Of a stretch of 64,000 nucleotides of DNA, positions 35,981 through 46,838 are shown piece after piece. Source of the DNA: Panorpa germanica (taxonomy: Eukaryota; Arthropoda; Insecta; Mecoptera; Panorpidae); the NCBI GenBank assembly GCA_963678705.1, contig OY783223.1:5084001-5148000 (forward strand). Reading direction: 5' to 3'. The translations under genes and the position numbers were made by a program. The notes beneath the pieces were generated by a model that had not been told where the DNA came from, ran no database searches, and saw nothing but the letters and a program-made list of their open reading frames with translations. The number at the start of each line of letters is the position of its first letter. Position 1 is the stretch's first letter.

Positions 35981-36295
35981 CTGCGTTTCTTAGTCATTGA
36001 AAGCACTACCCACGCGATTGAGTGTGTAGTCATCATGGCAAAAATTCATAAATTGGGCTACGAACTGTTACCTTGTTCAGCTTATTCTTCAGACTTAGTC
36101 CCCTGCAACTATTTTCTGTTTCCAAACCTGATGAAATGGCTGAGCGGTAGGAGATTTTGGTATAACAAAGAGGTCATCATTGAAATCACTAAAACAAATA
36201 TCTATTTTAAGGGACTTGAGAAAACATATTATTGGGAAAGAATACACAGATTGGACAAACGCTGGACTGAAAAAGCGCTTTTTTTTACTGAATAG
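35981..36295 (+). pseudogene. Mariner transposase C-terminal remnant
   Basis: Reading + from 35981, the frame passes through a decayed second catalytic block: the position expected to be HQDNAPxH reads VIESTTH, so the aspartate is Glu. It continues MAKIHKLGYELLPCSAYSSD then LVPCNYFLFPNLMKWLSGRR, the hallmark of mariner transposases with the third catalytic aspartate (Y-S-x-D-L) kept. Then come NKEVIIEITKTNIYFKGLEK and RLDKRWTE. The first two thirds of the protein are missing. The stop at 36293 is supplied by a different repeat (H family) that begins there, so the true C-terminus is also lost. It is inactive. The ATG at 36035 is only an internal Met. Confidence 0.85.
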
Positions 36296-36562
36296 CCCGG
36301 TCAAAGTAGACATTTCAACTTACAATAATTCACATAGAGCTGAAAGTTGCTACAGACCTCCGGGACATTATTACAAATAAAATCTTAACCGAAAAGTTAT
36401 TTAAGTCAAAGGTCAAATAAAATAGTTTTTCCAGTAAACGGTAAGTTTTATTATAAAAATAGATCAGACTAAAATTGTATATCATGAAATTATCTACAAA
36501 AATCGTTCTTATACTTTTTTTTCTAAGAATCACCATTCCTGAGTTATTACGAATTATGAAAC
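36293..36562 (+). repeat. TAGCCCGGT dispersed repeat, copy 1
   Basis: Starts TAGCCCGGTCAAAGTAGACA and shares ordered blocks with 55888-56185: CATTACAAATAAA, GTCAAAGGTCAAA, AAACGGTAAGTTTTAT, ATTATCTACAAAAATCGTTC and AC.CATTCCTGAG. It is strongly diverged. It begins exactly where the mariner homology ends, so one interrupted or replaced the other. Confidence 0.7.
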
Positions 36563-37279
36563 TACATTGACACATTAATCAAACCATATTTCAACTCAAC
36601 GCAAAACTAATAACTACTTTAAATAAATGTTCATTTCAACAAAATCTTGAGGCATAATAAACCAATGTCTTTATTAATATTTAATAACTATGATTAATCT
36701 CCGCTAAACCTTGGATTAACATAAACAGAAGTCACGTGATAGCTTTATAAGAACATACATCATTAATTAATTGGGTTATATTTGTTTTTTAATTAGTAAA
36801 TGTATTACTACTAATGATTGTTTTGGTAATGACATAGAAAATATGTAAATAAAAGTAAAAAGTTTGTCATGCGAACAGAACATAGCTTATTGCAAGCTAA
36901 ACTAACATCTAACGCTAACAGTTAACGCTAGGAGCACAACGCGCTCAAGCTTATCTTTTGAGTTGGATTATGTAACTTTTATTATTTCAAGGACAAAATT
37001 GTTAATCCCACATAAATGTTCTTATAATTCTTCGTGTGATTTTCTAGTAATGTAAGAAACACAACAAACTGAATGCGGGTTTATAGTTTCCTTTATATTT
37101 ATAATTGGAAATGGTTTCCTAGCCTTTTTGACAGTTATATATTCCCTTTAAACAGAGCTACGTTTATTTAATGTTTATCTAATAACGAGACCCAGGTTAA
37201 AAATTGTCTTGCAGTTTACACCTTGCCATAAGCTAATTTTCTAATGAAATTGTCTTGCAATGCAGTTGCTAGCCTCAAT
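36563..37279. other. AT-rich, no feature seen
   Basis: Nothing identifiable on either strand. Confidence 0.45.
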
Positions 37280-37450
37280 CAATCAATTTATCTTGATCTC
37301 TTTAAGATTATACCCAAACCTTCCTATTCACCGTATTAATCTTCCAATTTCTCACATCTTCTTTAGGTCCTTCGCCATTTATTCGCTCCAGATATCGTTC
37401 CATCAGTTTCTTAACGCGTTCATTCTTTCAATATGTCCCAACACGTGCTA
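37280..37450 (-). pseudogene. Possible non-LTR retroelement tail, minus strand
   Basis: The minus strand reads, with one frameshift, ERVKKLMERYLERINGEGPK followed by EDVRNWK. This resembles the basic 'GHxxRM...RPRKRW' C-terminal tail found in many insect non-LTR elements. A similar reading occurs at 39300-39520. The + frame of 63 codons here is its antisense. Low confidence: the fragment is short and decayed. Confidence 0.3.
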
Positions 37451-37680
37451 GCTTACTACTAGCTAATTAAAGTATTACATAACGTCACATTTTCTACCTA
37501 TTTAATATACGATTTAATATAAAAATATAGAAATCTCTAGAAACTGGTGTGGAAGAAATTCGAAGAGGAGCGAGCACAAAATGGGAGAGGATACTATGAT
37601 GTAAGACGCACGTTGATGGAAGGTTTAGGAAGCAGAGAAAAGAGATGCAGTGGATAATAAGAGAAAGAATATGGATTATC

Positions 37681-37800
37681 TTAAAAACAGTAACTCCTAC
37701 AACAATTTTGTAAAGAGCTTTTTTGTAGATAATAATAATATCTTCAACTTTTAGTAAGAACTTTTTGTTGTAACATTTATAATAAAAAAGTTATGAGCAA
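37681..37800 (+). repeat. Half copy of the TCTTGAAAAC foldback element
   Basis: Contains ACAATTTTGTAAAGAGCTTT, TTTTGTAGATAATAATA and ACTTTTTGTTGTAAC, as in 28491-28600. The right arm is missing. Confidence 0.65.
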
Positions 37801-39064
37801 AAATACATTTGAAATTAAATGGAGTAATGAGCTCTGTAGAAATATTATTTTAATAGTAAATGCTAATTTTCTAGATATGATATAGTAATATAATACACAA
37901 TATCAGCGAGTTACAGTTTTAGAACCACTATTTCAGTGACATTGTAAGTTGAGATAGATCTATTTAAGTCATGTTGGGAATGTTCAACCGGATTCGATAA
38001 GTCGATACGGAGGTCCGGGGATATTATTCGTGGTTCAATCGGTTGCAGATATTGCTACCTCCTGGTGTAGGGACAAACGGAATGTGTAAATAGATGATGT
38101 AGGGGTCGAATGTAATAAATTTGACAAACTTTTCTCAGAAAATTTCGTTTATTTGGACACAACTTATAATTTAATACATATTTCTCATAGTATACCAAGA
38201 AAGTACTTTTGAAAATAATTAGTATTTTTGAAATAGTTAAATTTATAGATTTTTATTAGGTTTCTTAATTTTTAAGTCCATCGCTTTTATTATTTATAAA
38301 TTAAATGATAAATTAGTTTCCCCAAGTAAATAAATATAAATAAGCTGTACCTCATCAAGATGACCAGAAGATTCACAATGCAGTAAACTTCTTGTAATAG
38401 GAACCAATACCTTTTTAGGCTTTCCTTTAGCTTGCTTAATGGTTTTCTAGCTTAGTAATAGTGCAAGATAAGTGCGCAAAATGTGTGTTTTTCATTGTTT
38501 TACAAAAACATTGAATAAGAAACTTCTAAGAAGAAGAATTCGCTTATCAAATCGCACTTATACATTGGTTTAATCGCGAAATTGTACTTGAAATGTTGTA
38601 CTTAGCTTAGAAAGAAAAACTGAAAAGGATGCTAGAAATTTCTGAATCAAAGTTGTTATGCAGGTTTTCTTTCTTTACAAATATAATAGAACATCTTAAC
38701 CAGCCCAGTAGAGGGTACTTGGCAAAGAACCGAGGCTAATCTTAACTCAATCCATCTCACCGCATCCGTCAGTCCGCGGAGTCCTAAAGCTTGGTGATCC
38801 CAAGTGTCACTGCCATTAGATTCTACTGATTATGTAATCTCTTAATATTAATCCAGTTTTGATTCCAATAGACTTCAATCTCCTCTATTTACAATCAATA
38901 TTACACCAAATTCTCTATTACATCATCTACAACCTGTTGAATCCGGATAGGTTACCTAGTAGGTATAGTCGTGCAGTTCCGTTTGTTATATCATAAACTC
39001 ATAGTCTATTATAAGATAGAATCTATAGAGAAATGCCTTGTTCAGATTACTATTGCATTTGAAA
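37801..39064. other. AT-rich, no gene seen
   Basis: 37970-38100 is slightly G+C-richer (GGAGGTCCGGGGATATTATT) without a frame or family match. Confidence 0.4.
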
Positions 39065-39520
39065 CTAGTTTTTGTTTATTAACTGTTCTTGGGAGAGTTG
39101 TTGGCTTGTTGGGGATTCCGTCCTCGCCAAGGAGGAGTTGAGGGGGGCAGTGTGGAACGGGCAATCAATCACAATATGTGACATTTGACCTGTAGATTCT
39201 TTTAACGTTTTTATTTTTACTCTTACCAAGTTATTATTAGTTATACGAGTATAATGAAACAAATGCAATGTTCTAATCTATCTACATTTTCTAGATTTGT
39301 TTTTTTTTAATCTACTGGTCGAAGCTTTGTCCGTTGATGAATTAGATGATTTTTCCTTCCTCTACCAATTCATTATACGTATTCTCTGTAGGTCTTTCTC
39401 CACTTGTTTTTTCCATCTTCCTTTTGGTCTTCCTTGCATCCGCAGGATTTCTTTCCATCAGTTTTTTAGCGGTTCTGTTTCCATTCTTTCTACATATTCT
39501 ATTACCTTTTTCTCCTAATT
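39065..39520 (-). pseudogene. Possible non-LTR retroelement tail, minus strand
   Basis: In 39300-39520 the minus strand reads EYVERMETEPLKN, a stop, then WKEILRMQGRPKGRWKKQVE followed by KDLQRIRIMNW. This is a good match in style to the basic H/YVxRM...GRPxxRW tail of insect non-LTR retrotransposons. Downstream, a 67-codon minus frame (39065-39268) contains GQMSHIVIDCP, which resembles another motif of such elements (xMSHIVxxCP), but its order relative to the first part is unusual. Both are short and interrupted. The Phe/Ser-rich + frames at 39297-39549 are antisense shadows. Confidence 0.4.
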
Positions 39521-39820
39521 TCCATCACTTCCTCGATATCTACTTATAAATCTATTTTTGTATTTTCTAAAAAATTCATTTAGATTCACTTAACAAAATT
39601 TAATATTCACAGAAAAATTTCAACCACATCTATTACTTTCTTATCTTTGTAAACTATAATTCAAGCATTCAAATTTAATATTATTTAAAGATCCAGCTTT
39701 TCCACATTGGAATCTTTCCTCGAAAAAGTGAACTGGAATTTTGAAATGATTATTTTTAATTTTAATACAATTTTGCTTCTTTTCTTAATTAAACAGTTAG
39801 CAGTAAAGTGATCGCATTGT

Positions 39821-40235
39821 TCCGACACTCAGTCCTATCACCGACCTTTTACTATGATGAAAATTTTTATGATGTCATGGCCTTATGTGTACTACTACCG
39901 CTGTCTGCTAAGATTATTATTATGTATCTACATACTGAATATAACTTATGGGCCTATTTTGTAACTGCTTTCCTGACGTCTGTTAACTTTTGACGATTTT
40001 TCAAAGGTCTATAATTTACAAATTGGGCTACTTATGCCAGTTTCAAGGTATAGGATCCATTTTGTTTTTTATTTAAGGCCTTCTGATAGTTTTGTGTAAA
40101 CTAGCATAGCTTAGTTTAGAAAATATAGGCATTTGAAAAATTGTCAGAAGGTAACAGACGTCAGATATCGCACCTGACGGGAACCGCACTAAATTTTTCA
40201 GTATCAAGCATCAATGCTTTCGCCCTCTGTGTCGT
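39821..40235 (-). mobile_element. SINE, minus strand, split by a MITE
   Basis: 39821-39920 matches the body of the SINE at 56611-56882 (TCCGACACTCAGTCCTATCA, ATGATGTCATGGCCTTATG, CGCTGTCTGCTAA). 40198-40235 matches its tRNA-like head (ATCAAGCATCAATGCTTTCG, CTCTGTGTCGT). The two halves are separated by a roughly 192-bp inverted-repeat element at 39973-40164 and some extra sequence. The B-box region is badly decayed. The frames at 39808-39993 and 40141-40359 are by-products. Confidence 0.65.
39973..40164. mobile_element. Small MITE with CTGACGTCTGTTA ends, inside a SINE
   Basis: The 13-bp ends CTGACGTCTGTTA and TAACAGACGTCAG are perfect inverted repeats. The pairing continues inward for about 50 bases with few mismatches (TTTTGACGATTTTTCAAAGG against its partner around 40110-40150). 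No certain target duplication was found. A related terminal phrase (GTCAGAAGTAACAGATGCCAG) is at about 47865-47885. Confidence 0.75.
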
Positions 40236-41177
40236 TTTCCTTCTTTCCCAAGTTCATTTCTTAAGTTTATTGTATATTATTCGTTATTATAATAGTGCTA
40301 CTATTAGCACCACTTTAGGAGTAAATTCTTTTACTTGTTTTTACGTAATTAACCTATGAATTATTACATGTGTATTAAAATGTATTTTGCAACATAAGAT
40401 GTTACGTAATTTGCAATTAAACCTAGATACATAGGTGTACACAAAAGAAGGGACTTACTCCTCCATTATTTACAAAATAAAGTACCAGAATCCGCAAAAA
40501 CATCATTTTTGAAAGATTATATAAAATTTACCCCCTAGAAAATTTCTTGCGGACGTCAATGACAATTTATAGCAATTAATTAAAGTGGCTGTAATTACCA
40601 TTACAGCTTGTGTTGAGATTTGTCCCATTAGAGCAAAGTTTATTTATGTAAATATTCAGGAAAAATATTTATGTATTCAAAATTTTACAAAAAAAAAAAC
40701 AAATATGTATATATATTACAAAAACAAGGTTGAATAAAAAAAAGCACATATTAATATAGAATATATTGATGACGTCATAAATGTTTTATGTTAAGGTATT
40801 TGTAAATCAAGTCAAGTAAAGGTGGGTGTGTCCTTTAATTGACTGGTCAGGTGGAACATGTTAGTGAAAACCAGTTAATTTAGTTGGTTGGTATCAGGTG
40901 TGTTTTAAAAGTAAAGAAATGCAGTTTAATAGGTTAAGTATTTATCAGCTTTATTACTTGTTGACAATAATAATTCACACCATTTAAAATATGCCTGATT
41001 CTGATTTCATTTGATCATTTCAAATCTTTAATCTTTATTACCAACTTATATTCTGCTGTTCATGAGATATCAGCAAATACTTGTAATTTTTATATAGTCC
41101 AATCATTTAAGACAAAAAAGGGGTACTAGGGGTAACGGGTAAATGTCATTTAGAGTATTACAAACTTATATAAACTT
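40236..41177. other. AT-rich, no feature seen
   Basis: Nothing identifiable apart from A/T runs at 40680-40745. Confidence 0.45.
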
Positions 41178-41501
41178 ATGTTTATTGAAAGACGTAAATT
41201 CAACAAATTTCCTATAAGAATGTTGTACAAAATTCAAAGAAATCCGCGAGGAAGTGTACTTGCTCCCCAAACAAGTGCTAAAGGTCTGCAAAGAATAGTT
41301 AATGTACCGTGGTATATCCGCTTCGATGGCATACATAGAGACCTGAAGATTAACACAGTCGGAGAAGAAATCAAATCTATAGCAGCGAAGCACGAGTTGA
41401 GACTTCGTAACCACGAAAACATCGCCGTGACGCAAATGTTGCTTGATAGTAATGATGTTCGAAGCCTTCGCAGGACTAAACCCTCGGACCTAGTAACCTA
41501 A
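41178..41501 (+). pseudogene. Jockey-type non-LTR retrotransposon, ORF2 C-terminus and 3' UTR
   Basis: The 107-codon frame matches the C-terminal end of ORF2 in insect jockey-like elements. It reads IQRNPRGSVLAP, then VNVPWYIRFDGIHRDLKINT (family pattern aPWYvRn..IhrDL.i.tV), then VGEEIKSIAAKHELRLRNH, and ends SLRRTKPSDLVT (family pattern RRlkR..P.DL). The reverse transcriptase and endonuclease parts are absent: upstream of about 41210 the resemblance ends, so this is a 5'-truncated insertion, as target-primed reverse transcription often leaves. A 3' UTR of about 120 bases follows, ending AAATAAATAAATAAAAAAAC near 41620 with a polyadenylation-like signal. Minus-strand frames of 62 and 89 codons here are shadows. 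The surviving frame has no internal stop, so this is one of the younger retro-insertions in the window. Confidence 0.85.
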
Positions 41502-41620
41502 TTATGTAGAATTGTTCATTGGAGCAATCTCTACCACACCGTGTAATTATAGAAATGTAAGCTACTAGATAAGTGTATCTATACTTAGTTGTAGTATTAT
41601 AGAAAATAAATAAATAAAAA

Positions 41621-43150
41621 AACTTGCACCCCACTATCATGAAAGAAAATACACAATTCTCATTATTAAAGTCACTGTTTCAATAGAAATTTAAGGCGTC
41701 CAAATTTGTTCAATATGTTGTCAATGAATTCAATGCACTCCTCTACCTAAGTAAAGCAAACAACAATCGCTGTTTATTGGAATGACGTCACTAAGGGATC
41801 AGCAACCGGTCCTTAGTCTAGTAGTACCACGAAACTATAAACACAAAACCTTTACTAACATAGCTTAATCATTTTACCTAATTAAATCCCTTTAGGGAAT
41901 GTGTAAAGCTTCTGACACATAAACAACTTATGGTAAGGGCCTTGTACAAGACCAATCAAAAGTAAAGGACCTTGCACATGACCATGATCACGTGATTTCG
42001 GTGTGTTCTCTTTATTAGATCACTGGTAATTTATCTGTTTTTGATATTTCATAATATTACATAAATTGGTTGCGGTTCAGTCACCTTGGTCCACGACATT
42101 GTTAAAAACCAAATGAAAGCAAGATCTTCTCAGAAAGATAAGGCTTTTTTAGTGACCATTATTTTATTAGACTACCATATTCCGGTAGTAACCATTGATT
42201 TTTATATTGTTTCTACTTTAACTTAACATTGTTTTGAACGACATTTATTCCCCCAAAAATAGCTAAAAATTTCACATACCCCATGGTCTATATGGCGAGA
42301 GTATTTTTAAATGGCAGACGATAATTATCAGCCGCATACCTCATTCAAGGAAATCTTTTTGTCTAAACTTGTTTTGCGATGATTATTTCGCAGAATTCTT
42401 AATCACTAGCAAATGTGATGTATTTATTACAAGTAGATATACATCGTGCACAGCGAGTGTATCAATGGCTTATGATACTTTTTGATACCTACAACATTAT
42501 AAATGTAATAGACAAATAAATATTTAAATTAATAACTATTGTTTTGTTGTAAATGTGTAGTTTGAAGAAATATCTTTTCTGAATTTGGTTCGGTTAGGTT
42601 TTAGTAAGTGAAAATGACACTAGTTTTTATTTTAACACACTTATATTACACTCAATTATATAATAGAACACATATAGAAATACAAAAGATAATTATTCTT
42701 AATTTAGTTTACCCTTATTTTGTTGTTTTGGCTGTTGCTGGCTTGAGAGCTGTATTAGGAGTGATTTAAACCGACAACAGAACGTTCAAACCTTTTGAAT
42801 ATGAAACAACAAAGAAGTAATTGAATTAAATATTTCATAAAAATAGATAAAGAAATGACCAAATAAGTTAAAATAATATAATATTCCTGTTAAACTAAAA
42901 AATACAAAAATATATTAAATTAAGGCGGGATTTTGTTTTACCAACTACTATACTATACTCTGTTAGAAATTTATAAAAGAAAAGGTTGATATTAAAATTA
43001 GAAAACCGTTTTAACTATTGTCTAAACATATCGAAAAAAAAAGACAAAAATCTCATTGGCTCTTGTCTTGCCTTAGTTTGTTTGAACGGTGTTTTTTCCT
43101 ATTACAAATCAATGCTTTATCAACGCACGAAATTATGATTATTCTATTCT
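41621..43150. other. AT-rich, no gene seen
   Basis: Nothing identifiable on either strand. Confidence 0.45.
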
Positions 43151-43290
43151 TTTGAAAATTGTAAAAGTAGCGTCACTAAAACCACTGTAACTTGTAAAGT
43201 AATGGTCCGAATGTCGTGAAATAAATTTTGATACATATCTTTTGAAGCTTGACACTATCTAAAAATCATATGTATTTGTCAATCTATATG
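43151..43290 (+). repeat. Anonymous dispersed repeat, copy 4
   Basis: AAAATTGTAAAAGTAGCGTC, ACTAAAACCACTGTAACTTG, GTCGTGAAAT, TGACACTATCTAAAAATCAT and ATGTATTTGT match 31138-31308 in order. Confidence 0.7.
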
Positions 43291-44128
43291 TACCAAGTGC
43301 TAGAAAATCGCCAAAAACGTTGTCATGAATTATTACAAACTTATAATTATAAGCGCAAAAATTATATAATAATTAACTAGTGCAATTACTTTTCAAACCC
43401 CCGCATCTACAATCCAATCAATTAGACCAACAAGAAAAGAGACAAATTCTACAACGCCAAGAGCAAAAGTCAGATAAATTGAAACCAAGGCTTTTTAAAA
43501 CCAGGTGATTGTATTTTAGCAGATTTGACTGTGAGGTGGATAATATAGGTAGCATGGGTAGTCACTCGTACACGCGGCCTGGGCAACCTTGTTTCTTTCA
43601 TAGAACAGAAGAGAAATAGCAGACATGACTTAAACAGAGCCTGGGGCCTTTCTCAGCTGACTGCTACAATGGTAATTATCTCAGGATTTGATCTTAGAGT
43701 GCATGATCTTAAAATAAATGATATGTATCGATTATTTATCGATATTTGATCGTCGTGTTTTAATCATAATTTATCGATTTATGTCACCGCGTACCGGAAC
43801 GCGCGTTTGTAAACCGGATATACTCTTAGTTTGTATTTCAAGGATGTAGAAAAATGGTTCACAACATATGTGTCGCAGTTTTGTTTCATTTAAAACAAAG
43901 ATTCTATTTTATTTCTGTATTCCCTCATGTTTAATTTCTGGTGATATTTTGTAATAAGGCATTCCTTGTCAGGGCCTGCCAAGTCACTTGTCTGGTTTCA
44001 CACCAGAGAGACAGTTCTATAAAACACGAACAAAAACACCAATGTTTTCACCAAAGAGACAGTTCTTAAAACATTTTTGTTTTTTGTTACTGTTTTAGTA
44101 AACAAAACACACTCCTATCTGGATTCGG
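43291..44128. other. Unassigned; flanks of a later MITE insertion
   Basis: 43960-43985 (GCATTCCTTGTCAGGGCCTG) recurs at 44883-44903 (GCATTCCTTGTTAGGGTCTG). 44010-44110 shares GAGACAGTTCTTAAAACATT with the repeat at 12815-13020. So an older element probably spans both sides of the MITE at 44131-44654. 43560-43670 is G+C-richer without a frame. Confidence 0.45.
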
Positions 44129-44130
44129 TA

Positions 44131-44654
44131 AAGCCTCATTCCCACTCACTGTTTTGATATTTAATTTACTGTTTTTATTTAATATTGTAATCTAGATTTC
44201 AGGTTTTCGTTTAAGCATTCCTTTCACATTTGTGTTTTAATTTAAGTTTAGTTAATTTAGTTGATGCGTATGCATCGTTAGTAATATAAATTTGGACAGT
44301 TCGACAAAATTGTATGTAAAATAATTAAATTTGCTATTTTTAATAACAATTAGTAATAGAAGTTGTATTCACTTCTATATTTTTCAAAAACTAACATTGA
44401 ACTTCTTCTAAAAATAAATCCTACTGCACTTTGACAGATTGTCACATTTTGGAGGTTATAATATTATATAGTTTTTCTTAATTTAATATTTTTAATTTAA
44501 AACATTGATAATTTAAAAAAACTAAGAAAACTTAAAAGATAAATTAAATTTAAAATGGTACTGTGAATGACTAAGCGTATTGCCATATGCTAAACAATTT
44601 AAATTAAATACAAAGTACAAAATTAAATTAAAGTAGTGAGTGGGAATGATACTT
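44131..44654 (+). mobile_element. CATTCCCACTCACTG MITE, intact reference copy
   Basis: It begins AAGCCTCATTCCCACTCACTG after TA and ends AGTGAGTGGGAATGATACTT before TA, so the inverted ends cover about 20 bp. Length is 524 bp with no frame. TA flanks suggest Tc1/mariner-type insertion, but another copy (53223-54616) is flanked by TTAA, so the duplication length is unresolved. This uninterrupted copy shows the empty sites for the insertions inside 53223-54616 and 56506-57526. Confidence 0.85.
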
Positions 44655-44711
44655 TAGATCAAAGGAAAACACGTTTGTTGTTGTTTTTTAGTCTGCTGGA
44701 TTTGAACACGC

Positions 44712-44876
44712 AGTTTTATTTTTTGTGAACATTTGCGCTTGTCAGTTGTTGTTTATCATGTTTATAATTTTTATGGGACACACAGAAAAACACTAAAAAC
44801 AAAACTAGTGCAAACAGTCTGTTTTCTAAAAACAGAACTATTTTAAAATAAAACAAATCATGTTTTTGTTTTGTTA
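44712..44876. repeat. Dispersed repeat, partner of 12815-13020
   Basis: Nearly identical to the first 150 bases of that repeat (GAACATTTGCGCTTGTCAGT, TTTATGGGACACACAG, AACAAATCATGTTTTTGTTT). The minus frame of 63 codons crossing it (44716-44907) is not a gene. Confidence 0.65.
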
Positions 44877-45438
44877 TAATAAGGCATTCCTTGTTAGGGT
44901 CTGGCAAGAGCAGTGCTGCCTAATAAATCTACCAAGACATCCCAATAAACCCAACAAATATTCTCCTAGTTCAGGAATCGAAGCCAAAACCTCCTGTGTC
45001 TTCTCTATTGAAGAGATACTGGTTCATATATGTAACTATCAATAAAATTGAACATTTATTGAAGGTTTTATTAAAACTTTACATCTCAATCAATAACATC
45101 ATAAATAATTATCGAATGAAGTCAATGTCAGATTAAAGTTCTGATTTTAGAGTCTTTGTATGGCAATGGTAACTAAGTACACACAGTGGATTAATTTATA
45201 TGCTGGCAACACTGATTTATGCACAGACAATCTATATAACCTCAATTAACTAAATACATACAATTACGCTAGGTTAATATAGTCAGGTGATTGAAATATT
45301 AGCTAGGTTGCACCACCGATACTGGCTTCCATAATGCTACTAGATTCAAATTGAGTCTGCACAACTGTCTAGAAATGTGTCGTTAATCTCTAAATGCGGC
45401 AAATTACCGTAAAAGATAGTAAACATACTTTTCTGACT
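44877..45438. other. Unassigned
   Basis: Starts with the GCATTCCTTGTTAGGGTCTG motif noted at 43960. The remainder has no recognisable content. Confidence 0.4.
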
Positions 45439-45964
45439 AATGGGCTTGTGTCCTCATTTTTTAGTGGTCGATTTTTCAATTGTTGATTGAAATTGATGTT
45501 AATAAATGTGTATTGGCATGTCTATTTTATTAAATATGTAAATGTTGGCGGAGATATAGTAATTAAAAGTTTGAATTGTAGTTTTAGCGCTAGCAATGGT
45601 CGGCCGTATTTGTATGACGTGAAATGCATTTTATACGTTAGTTATTTGTTGATTAGGTCAGTGCTGTAGTAATGTTTTGTAGCTGTTGGTAGTCGAAATA
45701 ATCAAGTCAAGTCAAAGAATAATAAGTTTTTATTTTATTTAACCCTGTCACGATAGACATAATATTGAAATTTTATTGTCACATACAGTTGGAATGTTGT
45801 ACAACGTTGAATCCCTTTAATAATTAAAGAGATGAAATAACTTTTTTAATTGTTAATATCTCCTGAAATATAAAGAGTTATTAATAAATAATTGAACATT
45901 TGAGGTTCTGGTAACCCACTTTATCAATATATAGTACACTTTTATAGAAATTAAGACATAGGAC
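45439..45964 (+). mobile_element. GGGCTTGTGTCC MITE, copy 3, right end replaced
   Basis: It begins AATGGGCTTGTGTCCTCATT and follows the family to TTAAGACATAGGAC at 45964. The expected ACAAGCCCATT end is missing and a fragment of the CAGTAAACA MITE starts at the next base. So the two elements were joined by a deletion or recombination after insertion. Confidence 0.8.
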
Positions 45965-46026
45965 TTTGAAGTGCAATAGTAATAGAAACGTCGCAAAACA
46001 GGACATTCCCCAAATTATTTACTGGG
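45965..46026 (+). mobile_element. Terminal fragment of the CAGTAAACA MITE
   Basis: TTGAAGTGCAATAGTAATAG, AAACGTCGCAAAACAGGACA and CAAATTATTTACTGGG match 17300-17357, the outer end of the right palindrome arm. Only this end is present. Confidence 0.75.
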
Positions 46027-46151
46027 TAAAAATGGTTCTCCCGCAATATCCTCTTCAAAGAATTCAAATTTTTTAAACCACCACATCAGGTGCTTCGCTT
46101 AAGATACTATCTAACCTAAGCTATCTGTAATGTTTAAGAAAAAGTTAATTT

Positions 46152-46232
46152 TTTTTTTAATATTTATTTTTAAGTGCATCAACTATTGGAAGTAGCACTT
46201 TCAATCAATATTACATTTTTATATACATTTTT
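46152..46232 (-). repeat. Non-LTR 3' UTR terminal fragment, minus strand
   Basis: In complement it carries TAGTTGATGCACTTAAAAAT and an A-rich end, matching the last 80 bases of the retrotransposon tails at 6113, 13500 and 15062. No coding remains. Confidence 0.5.
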
Positions 46233-46838
46233 TTTCTTATAAAATATAACTTACACTATATATAATAATTACATTTCAATTATAAATTCTTATTTTTCTT
46301 TTCCGTTGCTCTAGTAACTCTTTCTGTTTTCTTGTATTTCTTTTTCGCATTTTTCTTTGTTATGTCATTGTCTGATGTTTCTTTTTCCAATACCATGTTT
46401 GAATCCGAGCTATCATCCTCATTATCTGACTCGTTGATTAAAAGTTAATTTTATACAATAATACAAATAACAGAAAATAGATTAAAATACGAGCTATTTT
46501 AAATTAGCGAGTCTATTCTAAGAATAATTATGTATATTATTTGTTATATAAAAAATAGTATTGACCTGAATTCAGCAAAATGACCATTTGCAAGTTACCT
46601 TGAGTTTGCCAGAGATCGGTCCGCTTCATTGCCTGTTCTTGCACGCGAGATTCAAAGATCGACCATCAACAATTACCTCCGCTGAAATGGTGACCGTGGA
46701 TGGACGTGTTTTGTCTTTCTAGCTGAGTTTCAGAATATTTCAATAATTCTATGAGTACGTGCCAAAAATGTAACTCTTTTAAATTATTTTTGAAGGCTTA
46801 TGTTCAGTCTGCGCCTTTAAATCTAGTAATCTAGTGAT
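46233..46838. other. Unassigned
   Basis: 46290-46440 reads, on minus, a short basic/acidic run (NESDNEDDSSDSNMVLEKE-like), but the frame is brief and unsupported. 46600-46720 is slightly G+C-richer. No gene is called. Confidence 0.35.

Noticed and set aside
39297..39549. Phe/Ser-rich + frames of 67-73 codons
   Set aside because: They are antisense to a minus-strand reading with a GRPKGRW-type retroelement motif.
41166..41435. 89-codon minus-strand frame
   Set aside because: Antisense of the jockey-type ORF2 tail, which has clear family resemblance on the + strand.
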